NCBI GenBank assembly: GCA_049642465.1
Contig: JBAROV010000208.1
Span: forward strand, 1-64,000
From: CAWDPQ01 sp049642465
GTDB lineage: Bacteria; Acidobacteriota; Vicinamibacteria; Vicinamibacterales; 2-12-FULL-66-21
DNA: 64,000 nt
Direction of reading: 5' to 3'
In this document: piece by piece, positions 1-8,093 of the stretch
Position numbering within the stretch: the first letter of the stretch is position 1
Layout of the letters: every line of letters begins with the position of its first letter
Translations under genes and position numbers: made by a program
The notes under the pieces: generated by a model
The model's database searches: none
Seen by the model: only the letters and a program-made list of their open reading frames with translations
Told to the model about the DNA's origin: nothing

Positions 1-24
1 CCGTAGCTCTAGCGGAGGCGGGCC

Positions 25-50
25 GGCGCTCCGGCTGGCAAGCCGGCGCC
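25..50. terminator. Possible hairpin in the leader region
   Basis: Arms GGCGC plus CGGCT pair with AGCCG plus GCGCC around a GGCA loop, with a two-base bulge. No T-run follows on either strand, so it may be the end of an upstream gene's terminator or plain GC-rich structure. No gene is visible in bases 1-153. Confidence 0.25.
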
Positions 51-72
51 TCGCTCGGGCCGCAGGCGCCCC

Positions 73-113
73 GTCCTCCCGACCTCCTGTCCTCCCGTTC
101 CCCCGTCCTCCCG
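73..113. repeat. Three copies of GTCCTCCCG at 16-bp spacing
   Basis: The 9-mer GTCCTCCCG starts at 73, 89 and 105, an exact 16-bp period, in a pyrimidine-rich stretch just before the first gene. Only the 9 bases are conserved and the rest of each unit drifts. It is a short degenerate tandem repeat of unknown role. Confidence 0.6.
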
Positions 114-153
114 GCAGTCATCCTGCATTCACCCCCAAAGGAGGTTTCTCTAC

Positions 154-2826
154 ATGTCTGCGCCGGTCTCAGTTGATTGTTGTGATGTTGTGCTTCGAGA
201 TGGCTCGACCGTTACGTTGCGAACGGCTGCCGAGGCCGATGTCCCAGCGATTCAGCAGTTCTTCGAGCGACTCTCGCCAATTAGCCTGTATCAGCGCTTC
301 CATAGTTTGCCGCGGCTCGACACTTCGCGTATCCGACTGCTCGTCGCTGAGGGGTCGGACGCGCTTGTACTCGTTGCGACGTTGACCGGCCGGATCGTCG
401 CCATGGCCGGCTACTACCCGAGAAAGGGAAACACGCACAAAGCCGAGGTGGCATTCGCCATCGCGGATGAACTCCAGGGACGAGGATTGGGGACGCGCCT
501 GCTCGAACGTCTCGCCGAGGCTGCCCGCGAGCGCAACGTGCGATGGTTCGAGGCCGATGTTCAATCCGAAAACCAGAAGATGATCGACGTGTTTTCCGAG
601 TCCGGATTCTCCCTGACGCAGAACGTCGAATCAGGTGTGACGCACGTGGTGTTGTCACTCGAGCCCTCGCTGCTCTATGCCGACAAAGCAGCGCATCGCG
701 CGCGGGTGGCCGCCACGGCGTCCATGCGGGTGTTTTTCGAGCCGAAATCGGTCGCCGTGATCGGCGCAAGTCGCGAACGCGGAAAGATCGGATCTGAGAT
801 CGTCAACAACCTCGTCGAGGCTGGGTTCACGGGAACGCTCAGCGTCGTTCACCCGAGCGCGACGGACATTCAAGGTCACCAGGCGTACCGAACAGTCGCG
901 GACATCCCCGGGCCCGTGGATCTGGCGATGGTCGTTGTCCCCGCAGCCGACGTGCTCGCAGTGGTGGACGACTGCATCCGCAAGGGCGTCCGGGGAATCT
1001 GCGTGATCAGCGCGGGATTTGGCGAGTCGGGACCCGAAGGCGCCAAGCGCGAAGCCGCCCTGGTCGAGAAGATACGAAATGCGGGTTGCCGTCTGATTGG
1101 ACCCAACTGCATGGGACTGCTCAACACCGACGAGCGCATCCGGCTCAATGCCACGTTTTCTCCCGTTTATCCTCCAGCGGGGAACGTCGCGATGTCCACA
1201 CAGAGTGGCGCCCTGGGACTAGCCATCCTGGACTACGCGCGGCAGTTGAATATTGGGATTTCGAGTTTCGTCTCTGTCGGCAACAAGGCTGATGTCTCAG
1301 GCAACGATCTCATGCAGTATTGGGCCGAGGATCCGCAAACCTCGGTGATCCTTCTCTATCTCGAGAGTTTTGGGAACCCGAAGAAGTTCAGCGAGATCGC
1401 CCGCCGCGTGAGCCGCTCCAAACCGATTGTCGCGGTCAAGTCGGGACGCTCGACCGGCGGGGCCCGAGCCGCCTCGTCGCATACCGGCGCACTTGCCGCG
1501 AGTGACACGGTCGTGGACGCGCTGTTTCGCCAGGCCGGAGTGATCCGCACCAATACCTTGCAGGAACTGTTCGATGTGGCCGCGCTGTTGTCACATCAGC
1601 CATTACCGTCCGGCCGTCGGGTCGCAATCGTGACGAATGCTGGCGGTCCTGGGATTCTCGCGGCCGACGCGTGCGAGGCGAACCGCCTCGTGCTCGCAAC
1701 GCTCAGCGACGCCACACGGTCGGAGCTGCGGTCGTTTCTCCCGGAGTCGGCCACGGTGAACAACCCCGTTGACATGCTGGCATCGGCACCGCCGGAGCAC
1801 TACGCGCGCACGCTCTCTGCAGTCCTTCGCGACCCAGGCGTTGATTCCGTTCTGACGATCTTCATTCCGCCTCTCGTCACCGGGGCCGAGCCCGTGGCAT
1901 CCGCGATCCACGAGGCCGCCGTGCACTCGAACGGCAAGCCCATTCTTGCGGTGATGATGCGGTCCGAAGGAGGCCCCCTGTCGCTCGCCAACGTTCCGTC
2001 GTACGCCTTCCCCGAATCAGCGGCCATCGCCCTCTCGCGCGTGGCCACGTATGGTGAATGGCGCCGAAAACCCGCTGGCATTGTCCCGGAGTTTCAGGAC
2101 ATTCGCGCAGACGCGGCCCGCGTCGTTGTGGAATCCGCACTGACGCGAGGCGACGGGTGGTTGACGACTGACGAAATCTCGGCCCTGCTGTCGGCGGTCG
2201 GAATAGAGCAAGCCGCCTCGCGATTCTCCCGGACACCCGAAGATGTGGTGCGCTGTGCTGCGGCGATCGGTTTTCCTGTCGTCGTGAAGGCTGTCGGCCC
2301 AACGCTGCTCCACAAAACGGAACGCAAGGCGGTGGTGCTCGACCTTGGAAGTGAGGACGAGGTGCGCCACGCCGTGGCCGATCTCGGCTTACGGCTTGGA
2401 GATGCGATCACCGGGTATCTCGTGCAACGGATGGTCGCCGGGGGAATCGAAATGCTCGTCGGCGCAGTGGACGACCCGCTGTTTGGCCCGGTCATTGTCT
2501 GCGGTTCGGGGGGGGTTCTCGCGGAACTCCTGGCCGACTCCTCATCCCGGCTGCACCCACTCACCGCAACGGATGCGGCAGAGATGATCGAGGAACTCCG
2601 GGGCGCGCGGCTGTTGCGCGGATACCGCGGGGAGGCACCGGCCGACGCGGCCGCGTTGCAGAACCTCATCCTCCGGGTGTCATCGCTGCTGACCATCTGT
2701 CCGGAGATTCGCGAACTCGATCTCAATCCCGTGAAGGTGCTCACGTCGGGCGCCTGCGCGGTCGATGCGCGTGTGAAGGTAGCCAGTCCTGCGAGCCGGC
2801 CCCAGACGCGTCGCGTCGTGTACTAG
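154..2826 (+). CDS. GNAT acetyltransferase fused to ADP-forming acyl-CoA synthetase (Pat-like)
   Basis: An 890-residue fusion. Residues about 8-170 form a GNAT domain with the acetyl-CoA loop QGRGLGT near 108-114. A CoA-binding Rossmann domain follows (VAVIGAS near 200), then a succinyl-CoA-ligase-like part with GPNCMGLLN and the SHTGALA motif that carries the phosphohistidine. An ATP-grasp domain runs from about 670 to the end. In this family (protein acetyltransferase Pat) the GNAT part acetylates lysines of metabolic enzymes such as acetyl-CoA synthetase. Here GNAT is N-terminal, the reverse of E. coli PatZ. The synthetase part looks intact (His loop and ATP-grasp present), so it may also make acyl-CoA. 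The start is ATG with a strong AAAGGAGG site at 137-144. The substrate is unknown. Confidence 0.9.
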   Translation: MSAPVSVDCCDVVLRDGSTVTLRTAAEADVPAIQQFFERLSPISLYQRFHSLPRLDTSRIRLLVAEGSDALVLVATLTGRIVAMAGYYPRKGNTHKAEVAFAIADELQGRGLGTRLLERLAEAARERNVRWFEADVQSENQKMIDVFSESGFSLTQNVESGVTHVVLSLEPSLLYADKAAHRARVAATASMRVFFEPKSVAVIGASRERGKIGSEIVNNLVEAGFTGTLSVVHPSATDIQGHQAYRTVADIPGPVDLAMVVVPAADVLAVVDDCIRKGVRGICVISAGFGESGPEGAKREAALVEKIRNAGCRLIGPNCMGLLNTDERIRLNATFSPVYPPAGNVAMSTQSGALGLAILDYARQLNIGISSFVSVGNKADVSGNDLMQYWAEDPQTSVILLYLESFGNPKKFSEIARRVSRSKPIVAVKSGRSTGGARAASSHTGALAASDTVVDALFRQAGVIRTNTLQELFDVAALLSHQPLPSGRRVAIVTNAGGPGILAADACEANRLVLATLSDATRSELRSFLPESATVNNPVDMLASAPPEHYARTLSAVLRDPGVDSVLTIFIPPLVTGAEPVASAIHEAAVHSNGKPILAVMMRSEGGPLSLANVPSYAFPESAAIALSRVATYGEWRRKPAGIVPEFQDIRADAARVVVESALTRGDGWLTTDEISALLSAVGIEQAASRFSRTPEDVVRCAAAIGFPVVVKAVGPTLLHKTERKAVVLDLGSEDEVRHAVADLGLRLGDAITGYLVQRMVAGGIEMLVGAVDDPLFGPVIVCGSGGVLAELLADSSSRLHPLTATDAAEMIEELRGARLLRGYRGEAPADAAALQNLILRVSSLLTICPEIRELDLNPVKVLTSGACAVDARVKVASPASRPQTRRVVY

Positions 2827-2841
2827 GGAAGGGAGGACCCT

Positions 2842-4629
2842 GTGAGCGCTCTCGATCGGCTTATCCCTGCTCCAGGCATGCTGGAAATCGACGACGCCCG
2901 GTTGCCGGTCAGCACGGAGCGCGCCTGGACGGCCGTGCGCAACCTGGATCTGGCGCGGTCACCGATCGCTCGTGCACTTTTTGGTATCCGCACGGCGCCG
3001 GACCGTCTGCGCGGCAAGAGAGTCGAATTGCGGCTTCGGCTCGATGAACTGAAGTCCACGCCTGAGACACCCGGTTTTCAGCTTTTGATTGACGACCCCC
3101 CGCGAGAAGTCGCGGTGGGCGCAATCGGCAAGGTCTGGCATCTCGCGATTCCGTTCGTTCACGTTCCAGATGCCGCGAGTTATCTCACGTTCGACCAACC
3201 CGACTACGTCAAGGTGGCGTGGGCGCTCCGCGTCGAGCCAGAGGGCGAGTCGAATAGCCGGGTGGTGTTCGAATTGCGAGTGGACGCGACCGACGAAGAT
3301 GCGTGGCGCAAGTTCAAACGGTACTTCCGCGTCATCGGCCCTGCCTCACACTTTATCCGCCGGCTGCTTCTGTCGCAGCTTCAACGAGACCTGAACTCGC
3401 CGGAGGCAGCAGAGAACCGTCGTCAGCTGCCGGGAGACGATCTGCTTCCTGATGCCGTCGGTCAATTCACCCATTCGATCGTCATCGCGGCTCCGCCGGA
3501 GAGGATTTGGCCCTGGCTCGTGCAGATGGGATGCGGGCGTGCCGGCTTCTACAGCATCGATCTCCTTGACAATTCCGCCATACCCAGCGCGCGAGAAATT
3601 CATCCCGAGCTTCAGGGTCTCCGACCGGGCGACAAAGTTCCTGCCGGACAGGGCGAGGACGATTTCTTTGAAGTGCTCCGTGTCGAAGAGAACCATCTCC
3701 TCGCGCTTGGCGGTCTCTTCGACGTCCAACAACACAAGCAGGTGGGTTTCGCATCATCTCGCCCGGCAAGGTTCTGGCAGGTGACCTGGACCTTCGTACT
3801 CGAACCGATCGATGAAGGCAGGACGCGTTTGTACGCTCGCGCACGTGGCGCGTTCCCCGAGACTGAACGCCTGCATGCCCTCTGGATTCGTCCGGTTCAT
3901 CACCTCATGCAGACCATCCAGTTGCGGAACCTGGCAGTCCGCGCCGAAGGACGGCTACCGCGGGACAGCGTGCAGGACGTGCTGTCGGGGATCGGCGGCG
4001 CAGCGATCGCGGCTTTTGCTCTCTTGACGCCGTTTCTGCGGCAGCAGCGAAGCCACTGGGGGATCGACGCCGACACCGCTGGGCGGACTTACCCGGGTGA
4101 CCATCTGATAGACGAACCGCGCTGGAGCTGGACCCACGGAGTCGAAGTAGATGCTCCTTCGGAAGCCGTCTGGCAGTGGATCGTGCAGGTCGGCGCCGAC
4201 CGCGGCGGCTTCTACAGTTACCAATGGCTCGAGAACGTCGCCGGCTGCGAGCTTCGGAATGCCGAGACCGTTCACCCGGAATGGGCGCTGCTGCCGGGCG
4301 AGAATCTCCTCCTGCACCCGGATATGCCACCGCTGAAGATTCGGGAGGTCGTCCCGCGGAGGTATCTGCTGGCCGAAGCGGCTGCCGATCCCGACGCACG
4401 TGCTACTGGCAAACCATGGGCGGCGGTGAGTTGGCTTTTCCTGATCGAGCCGTTCGGGAGGGATCGATGCCGGTTGATCAGCCGCTACCGTTGCGAGTCG
4501 TCTGACGATCTCAGGACGCGGCTCTCGTATGGGCCATCACTCGCTGAACCAGCCGGGTTTGCCATGGATCGTCGGATGCTGCTCGGGATCAAAGCCCGCG
4601 CGGAACGGATGGCAACGGCTCAGATCTGA
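2842..4629 (+). CDS. Protein with three SRPBCC (START-like) domains
   Basis: A 595-residue protein starting at GTG with GGGAGGA just upstream, 15 bases after the previous gene, so probably co-transcribed. Three SRPBCC/polyketide-cyclase-like folds are visible. The first spans about 10-170 with an ERAWTAVRNLDLAR helix. The second begins near 208 (IAAPPERIWPWLVQMG, then GRAGFYS). The third begins near 430 (DAPSEAVWQWIVQVG, then DRGGFYS). Domains two and three share the W-x-W-L/I-V-Q-x-G and GGFYS pattern and look like an internal duplication. The fold normally binds a hydrophobic ligand. No catalytic residues can be named. Function unknown. Confidence 0.75.
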   Translation: MSALDRLIPAPGMLEIDDARLPVSTERAWTAVRNLDLARSPIARALFGIRTAPDRLRGKRVELRLRLDELKSTPETPGFQLLIDDPPREVAVGAIGKVWHLAIPFVHVPDAASYLTFDQPDYVKVAWALRVEPEGESNSRVVFELRVDATDEDAWRKFKRYFRVIGPASHFIRRLLLSQLQRDLNSPEAAENRRQLPGDDLLPDAVGQFTHSIVIAAPPERIWPWLVQMGCGRAGFYSIDLLDNSAIPSAREIHPELQGLRPGDKVPAGQGEDDFFEVLRVEENHLLALGGLFDVQQHKQVGFASSRPARFWQVTWTFVLEPIDEGRTRLYARARGAFPETERLHALWIRPVHHLMQTIQLRNLAVRAEGRLPRDSVQDVLSGIGGAAIAAFALLTPFLRQQRSHWGIDADTAGRTYPGDHLIDEPRWSWTHGVEVDAPSEAVWQWIVQVGADRGGFYSYQWLENVAGCELRNAETVHPEWALLPGENLLLHPDMPPLKIREVVPRRYLLAEAAADPDARATGKPWAAVSWLFLIEPFGRDRCRLISRYRCESSDDLRTRLSYGPSLAEPAGFAMDRRMLLGIKARAERMATAQI

Positions 4630-5365
4630 GACGAAACGCGGCCTCGTAAATCACCGGCGGCCCGCCCGTGCTCAACGCGCCGGCGGGCCGTTTATTGTGT
4701 TCCGTCAGCGGAACCGCAGGGTCAGGCAGGAATCCGGCAGAGGCCAGTTCACTTGCGAGCTGTTGCGCGGTCAGAAACGTCTGCGGCTGACCGGAGAATT
4801 GCGTGAAGACGAATGGCTCGCCAGCGACGGGACGCGCATTGGGCGGAAGCGTGTTCCTGGAAAACGTGAACACGAATAACCCGGCGCCGGGTGCGGAGAC
4901 GCGGGCGGCTTCTGCGATGGCGCGGCGAAGCTCCGTCGCGGACCTGGCGAGATTCCAGATGCCATGGGCAACGACCAGATCGGCCGTCTGCCGCGGAGCT
5001 GGCAGATCGTGCATGGACGCGACCGCCAACGTGACGCGGTCTGCGAGATGCTCCGTCCGCACACGTTCCGCCGCCGCGCAGAGCATCGGCCAGGAGAGAT
5101 CGACGCCAAGGACCCGGCAACCCATCCGCGCGAGCGGCACCAGGTTCCGGCCTGCACCGCAGCCGACATCGATCACGCGGAGCGGAGCGGATGACGAAAG
5201 ACTTTCCGCATATCGCATTAACCTGTCGTTGGGTACCGATTGCGCGAAGCCCGCGACGGTCTCTCGCGAGCTCCACGGCGAGCCTTCGAGAGGATCGGTG
5301 AACGGCTTTCGATGGTCCGTCAACTGGAGCGACAATAGATCACACGTTGGAGGATCCGCAAACAT
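4589..5365 (-). CDS. Class I SAM-dependent methyltransferase
   Basis: A 258-residue methyltransferase. The SAM motif I is VIDVGCGAGRNLVPLA and motif II is VLGVDLSWPML, with post-II residues DLVVAHGIWNL. The N-terminal GSPWSSRETVAGFA stretch is typical of small-molecule methyltransferases of this fold. The substrate cannot be told. The last 41 bases overlap the 3' end of the convergent SRPBCC gene. The start chosen is ATG at 5365-5363, whose CATG is shared with the divergent cupin start. No strong ribosome site precedes it, so a TTG about 12 codons downstream is possible. Confidence 0.75.
   Translation of the reverse strand: MFADPPTCDLLSLQLTDHRKPFTDPLEGSPWSSRETVAGFAQSVPNDRLMRYAESLSSSAPLRVIDVGCGAGRNLVPLARMGCRVLGVDLSWPMLCAAAERVRTEHLADRVTLAVASMHDLPAPRQTADLVVAHGIWNLARSATELRRAIAEAARVSAPGAGLFVFTFSRNTLPPNARPVAGEPFVFTQFSGQPQTFLTAQQLASELASAGFLPDPAVPLTEHNKRPAGALSTGGPPVIYEAAFRLRSEPLPSVPRGL
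4658..4700 (+). terminator. Intrinsic-like terminator after the SRPBCC gene
   Basis: CGGCCCGCC (4658-4666) pairs with GGCGGGCCG (4682-4690) and TTTATTGTGTT follows on the plus strand. It lies 29 bases past the SRPBCC stop, inside the 3' part of the opposing methyltransferase gene. Confidence 0.5.
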
Positions 5366-5693
5366 GTCTCTGTCCGTACAGATAATGCCTGCCGAAGTAC
5401 TCAGGCTGGAAGCGCTCATCACGCCGACCGAGCAGGGGATTGCCAGCCGGGTGCTGTCGAAAACACCCGGTGGAAACGTCACCCTCTTCGCATTTGACGC
5501 CGGCCAGGGGCTCACCCAGCACACGTCGCCCTTCGAGGCGCTGGTGCTGGTCCTGAGTGGTGTCCTGGACCTCACGATTGGAGGCCGGATCGTTCGAGCA
5601 ACGCCCGGCACCATCGTCCGCATGCCGGGCAACGTGCCTCACGCCGTTGACGCACCCGAGGCCGCCCGCATGCTCCTCGTCATGCTTCGCTGA
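5364..5693 (+). CDS. Small cupin-domain protein
   Basis: A 109-residue single-domain cupin with the motif stretch GQGLTQHTSPFEALVLVLSG and a second half ending RMPGNVPHAVDAPE. The metal ligands appear to be the His of QHTSPFEA and the His of PHAV. Members of this family are small beta-barrel sensors or enzymes, for example in quercetinase-like or detoxification roles. The start is ATG with TTGGAGG at 5347-5353. The ATG overlaps the divergent methyltransferase ATG in one CATG. The specific function is unknown. Confidence 0.8.
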   Translation: MSLSVQIMPAEVLRLEALITPTEQGIASRVLSKTPGGNVTLFAFDAGQGLTQHTSPFEALVLVLSGVLDLTIGGRIVRATPGTIVRMPGNVPHAVDAPEAARMLLVMLR

Positions 5694-5706
5694 CAACTCC
5701 CAGAAC

Positions 5707-5760
5707 ACAACTCCCAACTCCCAACCGGAATGCCTCGGGCGATAGGGCATTGGGAGTTGT
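5707..5760. terminator. Inverted repeat between convergent genes
   Basis: ACAACTCCCAA (5707-5717) is the exact inverse of TTGGGAGTTGT (5750-5760), with a 32-base loop. It lies between the stops of the cupin and the alcohol dehydrogenase. Three direct copies of AACTCCCA fall within 5694-5723. It could end transcription from both sides, but there is no U-run. Confidence 0.35.
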
Positions 5761-5770
5761 CGACGGCCGC

Positions 5771-6883
5771 CTACGTGTTTGCGGCCGCCCCCACCCGAGT
5801 CCGCGCTTTCGACGCCGACGGCACGCCGTGAGGGAACAATGCCACTTTCAGGACGCCGTCGCCTTGTTGGCTGAACAAGTCGTACGCCTCTTTGATGTCG
5901 TCCAAATCGAACGCGTGCGTCACGAGCGGCATCAGATCGATGCGGCTTGTCGCCACCATCTCCATCAACCGGCGCATCCGTTCTTTTCCGCCGGGGCAGA
6001 GCGTCGTCACGATGCGCTGGTCGCCGAGCCCCGCGTAGAACGCCTCGTATGGCGCCACCACCTTTCCTGAGTAAACGCCCAGGCTCGACAACGTTCCTCC
6101 TGGCCGAATCGAACGCAGCGCGGCTTCGAACGTCTCCTGCCGGCCGAGCGCCTCGATGGCCACGTCCACGCCGCGTCCGTTCGTCAGCGCTTTCAGTTGC
6201 TTGACGACGTCGGTTGTCTTCGGATCGAACGTGTGCGTGGCGCCGAAATGGGTGGCCATGTTGCGGCGTTCGGCAATGCCGTCGACGCCGGCAACGATCG
6301 CCGCTCCACGGAGCCGTGCGCCCACCGTGGCGCAAAGCCCGATGGGCCCCTGGGCGAACACGGCCACGGCATCGCCGATTTTGACGCCGCCGCTCTCGGC
6401 GCCGGAAATCCCGGTCGATGCGATATCGGGAAGCATCAAGACTTGCTCGTCAGTCAAGCCGTCGGGAATACGCGCGAGGTTCGCGCGCGCGTCCGGTACG
6501 AGCAGGTATTCCGCCCACGCGCCATTGATCGTGTTTCCAAACCGCCAGCCACCGAGCGGGCCCCGGCATTGCGATCGCGCGTCGTTGAGGCAGTAGAAAC
6601 ACTGACCGCAAGGCGTGATGGCGCCAACGATCACTCGTTGGCCGAGGGCGTACTCCTCCTCGAGCCCCTCGCCGAGCGCGTCTATGATGCCGACCGGTTC
6701 GTGGCCGAGAATCAGGCCCGGCTTGACCGGATACTCGCCTTTGACAATGTGAACGTCAGTGCCGCAGATCGTGGTCGCGGCAATCCGAATGACGGCCTCG
6801 CCGGCGCGGGGTGTGGGTTTTGGGACTTCTTCGATCCGCAGGTCGTTGACGCCGCGGAACACGACAGCCTTCATTTTTTCCAT
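5771..6883 (-). CDS. Zinc-dependent alcohol dehydrogenase
   Basis: A 370-residue medium-chain dehydrogenase. It has the catalytic zinc region (TTICGTDVH, GHEPVG), the structural-zinc lobe with four cysteines (CGQCFYCLNDARSQC) and an NAD(P) fold near GPIGLCATVGARLRG. It oxidises an alcohol or reduces an aldehyde, substrate not determinable. The ATG at 6883 follows CGGAG, and an ATG at 6874 is an alternative. It lies 58 bases after the small winged-helix gene on the same strand and probably shares its sigma-54-type promoter at 7207-7222. The upstream regulator gene suggests a condition-specific, perhaps fermentative, role. Confidence 0.88.
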   Translation of the reverse strand: MEKMKAVVFRGVNDLRIEEVPKPTPRAGEAVIRIAATTICGTDVHIVKGEYPVKPGLILGHEPVGIIDALGEGLEEEYALGQRVIVGAITPCGQCFYCLNDARSQCRGPLGGWRFGNTINGAWAEYLLVPDARANLARIPDGLTDEQVLMLPDIASTGISGAESGGVKIGDAVAVFAQGPIGLCATVGARLRGAAIVAGVDGIAERRNMATHFGATHTFDPKTTDVVKQLKALTNGRGVDVAIEALGRQETFEAALRSIRPGGTLSSLGVYSGKVVAPYEAFYAGLGDQRIVTTLCPGGKERMRRLMEMVATSRIDLMPLVTHAFDLDDIKEAYDLFSQQGDGVLKVALFPHGVPSASKARTRVGAAANT

Positions 6884-6941
6884 CGTTGGACTCCGTGGCG
6901 TCCGCTTGACCGCGGACGCCACATATCAATGTAGCCACCTG

Positions 6942-7154
6942 TCAATGTGGCCGGCAGTACCTGTTACCCTCGCGCCGGAGGTCGCCGGTGCTGACGAGAT
7001 ACTCGAGCACGTTCTCGCACTCCTGGGGCGAGAGACCCCACATATTCCTGACCTGCGGGAGCGTCAGCCGCAAACCGGGCTGCTCATCGAACTCTGCGGC
7101 AATGATCCACGGGAGATCGTCGACAGTGACGATAGGGGGAGTGCGTGTGATCAT
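6942..7154 (-). CDS. Small winged-helix-like protein, paralogue 1
   Basis: A 70-residue protein unknown to me by name. Its core has the pattern E-F-x-E-x-PGLRLT, then QVRNMWGLSPQECENVLEYLV and a C-terminal NRYCRPH. It is clearly related to the proteins at 16940-17167 and 52285-52521. Predicted shape: three helices and a small wing, as in compact DNA-binding domains. The ATG at 7154 follows GAGAGGG. It is first in a unit with the alcohol dehydrogenase and has a good sigma-54-type promoter upstream. A regulatory role is inferred only. Confidence 0.75.
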   Translation of the reverse strand: MITRTPPIVTVDDLPWIIAAEFDEQPGLRLTLPQVRNMWGLSPQECENVLEYLVSTGDLRREGNRYCRPH

Positions 7155-7206
7155 GGTGAACCCTCTCGAAAGCGCGGCACAAATGCCGGGGAAACACCGA
7201 AGAACA

Positions 7207-7222
7207 CGCAACTTGGTTGCCA
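7207..7222 (-). promoter_or_regulatory. Predicted sigma-54 promoter for the winged-helix/ADH unit
   Basis: Minus strand reads TGGCAACCAAGTTGCG, with GG and GC separated by 10 bases and a TTGC -12 element. The predicted start is near 7197, about 43 bases before the ATG. Confidence 0.55.
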
Positions 7223-7268
7223 GTCCCTTGCCCGCCGGAAAAACGCCGACGTGGGGATGGCGAAGCGT

Positions 7269-7299
7269 GGGAATTTTCGAAAGCCCGTGAATTTTTCCC
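7269..7299. promoter_or_regulatory. Imperfect inverted repeat upstream of the sigma-54 site
   Basis: GGGAATTTTC and GAATTTTTCCC flank a short spacer, centred about 87 bp upstream of the predicted start. It is a candidate activator site, less symmetric than the others in the window. Confidence 0.3.
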
Positions 7300-7302
7300 G
7301 CG

Positions 7303-7581
7303 TCACCCGATCTGCCAGGGTCCCGCGCCGCTCGACTCTGGCGTGCCTTCCGGCATCTTGTCCAGGCGGACCACGAGCCGGTACAACCCGAGGCAGAGGA
7401 TGAAAATCAAGGCGGATAACACCATCGCGGGCAGCGCCGCTCCGGTGTGCCCGCCGAGGTACGACTCGAGCGTGGCGGTGAGCAGCCACATCTGAGTCAT
7501 GAGCAGAATGATCACGAACACCATCGCGGCATCGATGGCGACGCGCCGTCTGCGCCGGGCTGGACCGGTCAGGTTCTTCAT
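7303..7581 (-). CDS. Small two-span membrane protein of the nitrate operon (DUF6755-like)
   Basis: A 92-residue protein with a basic N-terminus (ARRRRR) and two hydrophobic spans at about 16-36 and 50-70. Its ATG overlaps the Rieske stop (ATGA), so it is translationally coupled. Small proteins of this sort (I recall DUF6755) follow Rieske genes in similar clusters. It may anchor or assemble the Rieske/haem membrane part. Function unproven. Confidence 0.7.
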   Translation of the reverse strand: MKNLTGPARRRRRVAIDAAMVFVIILLMTQMWLLTATLESYLGGHTGAALPAMVLSALIFILCLGLYRLVVRLDKMPEGTPESSGAGPWQIG

Positions 7582-8093
7582 TCCTGGTCCACGGTCATCC
7601 CGACTGCGATGATAGCGTCGCCGCGCTGCTCGAGCCGGATCTGGGCCAGCGGACGCGGCGGTGGGCCCTGAATGACGCGGCCGTTGAGTGCCGAAAAGTA
7701 GCCCTCATGGCAGGGGCACTCGAGTCGATCGCGCTCGGCGGAGTAGTAGACGGCGCAGGAAAGATGCGTGCACTTCTGACTGAATGCCGCGAGCGTTCCG
7801 TCGACTCGGCGCAGCAGGATGCACGGGTCATGCGGACCGGGATAGTTGAACATTCTCACGCCGCCGACAGGCAGCGCCGATGCGCGTCCAACGTCCGCCT
7901 CCGGCCATTCACGCTCTTCGCGCGCCAGCAGGGAGCGCGCCCAGATCCACGTATTGCCGGCCAGCATGCCGAAGCTCGTGAGGACGAGGAACTTCGTGAA
8001 TTGCCGTCGCAGTACGTACGCGTCCTCGGATGCGTAGACCGAGAACTCCTCAGTCCACAATGGCTTTTGTCTCGATCCATCCTTCGGAGCCAT
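7578..8093 (-). CDS. Rieske [2Fe-2S] protein of the nitrate operon
   Basis: A 171-residue Rieske protein. The cluster ligands are in CTHLSC (two-residue spacing to the next Cys) and CPCHEGYF, giving the usual two Cys and two His. A hydrophobic segment near 33-52 after RRQFTKF resembles a Tat-type uncleaved anchor, so the domain should face the periplasm. It overlaps the upstream ferredoxin gene by 44 bases and the downstream small membrane gene by 4. In this operon it likely carries electrons between the membrane haem domain and the molybdoenzyme/ferredoxin. Rieske partners are unusual for NasC-type enzymes. Confidence 0.9.
   Translation of the reverse strand: MAPKDGSRQKPLWTEEFSVYASEDAYVLRRQFTKFLVLTSFGMLAGNTWIWARSLLAREEREWPEADVGRASALPVGGVRMFNYPGPHDPCILLRRVDGTLAAFSQKCTHLSCAVYYSAERDRLECPCHEGYFSALNGRVIQGPPPRPLAQIRLEQRGDAIIAVGMTVDQE

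Noticed and set aside
73..113. Regular repeats as a CRISPR array
   Set aside because: The repeat is only 9 bases with 7-base fillers, no spacers of normal length and no cas genes.
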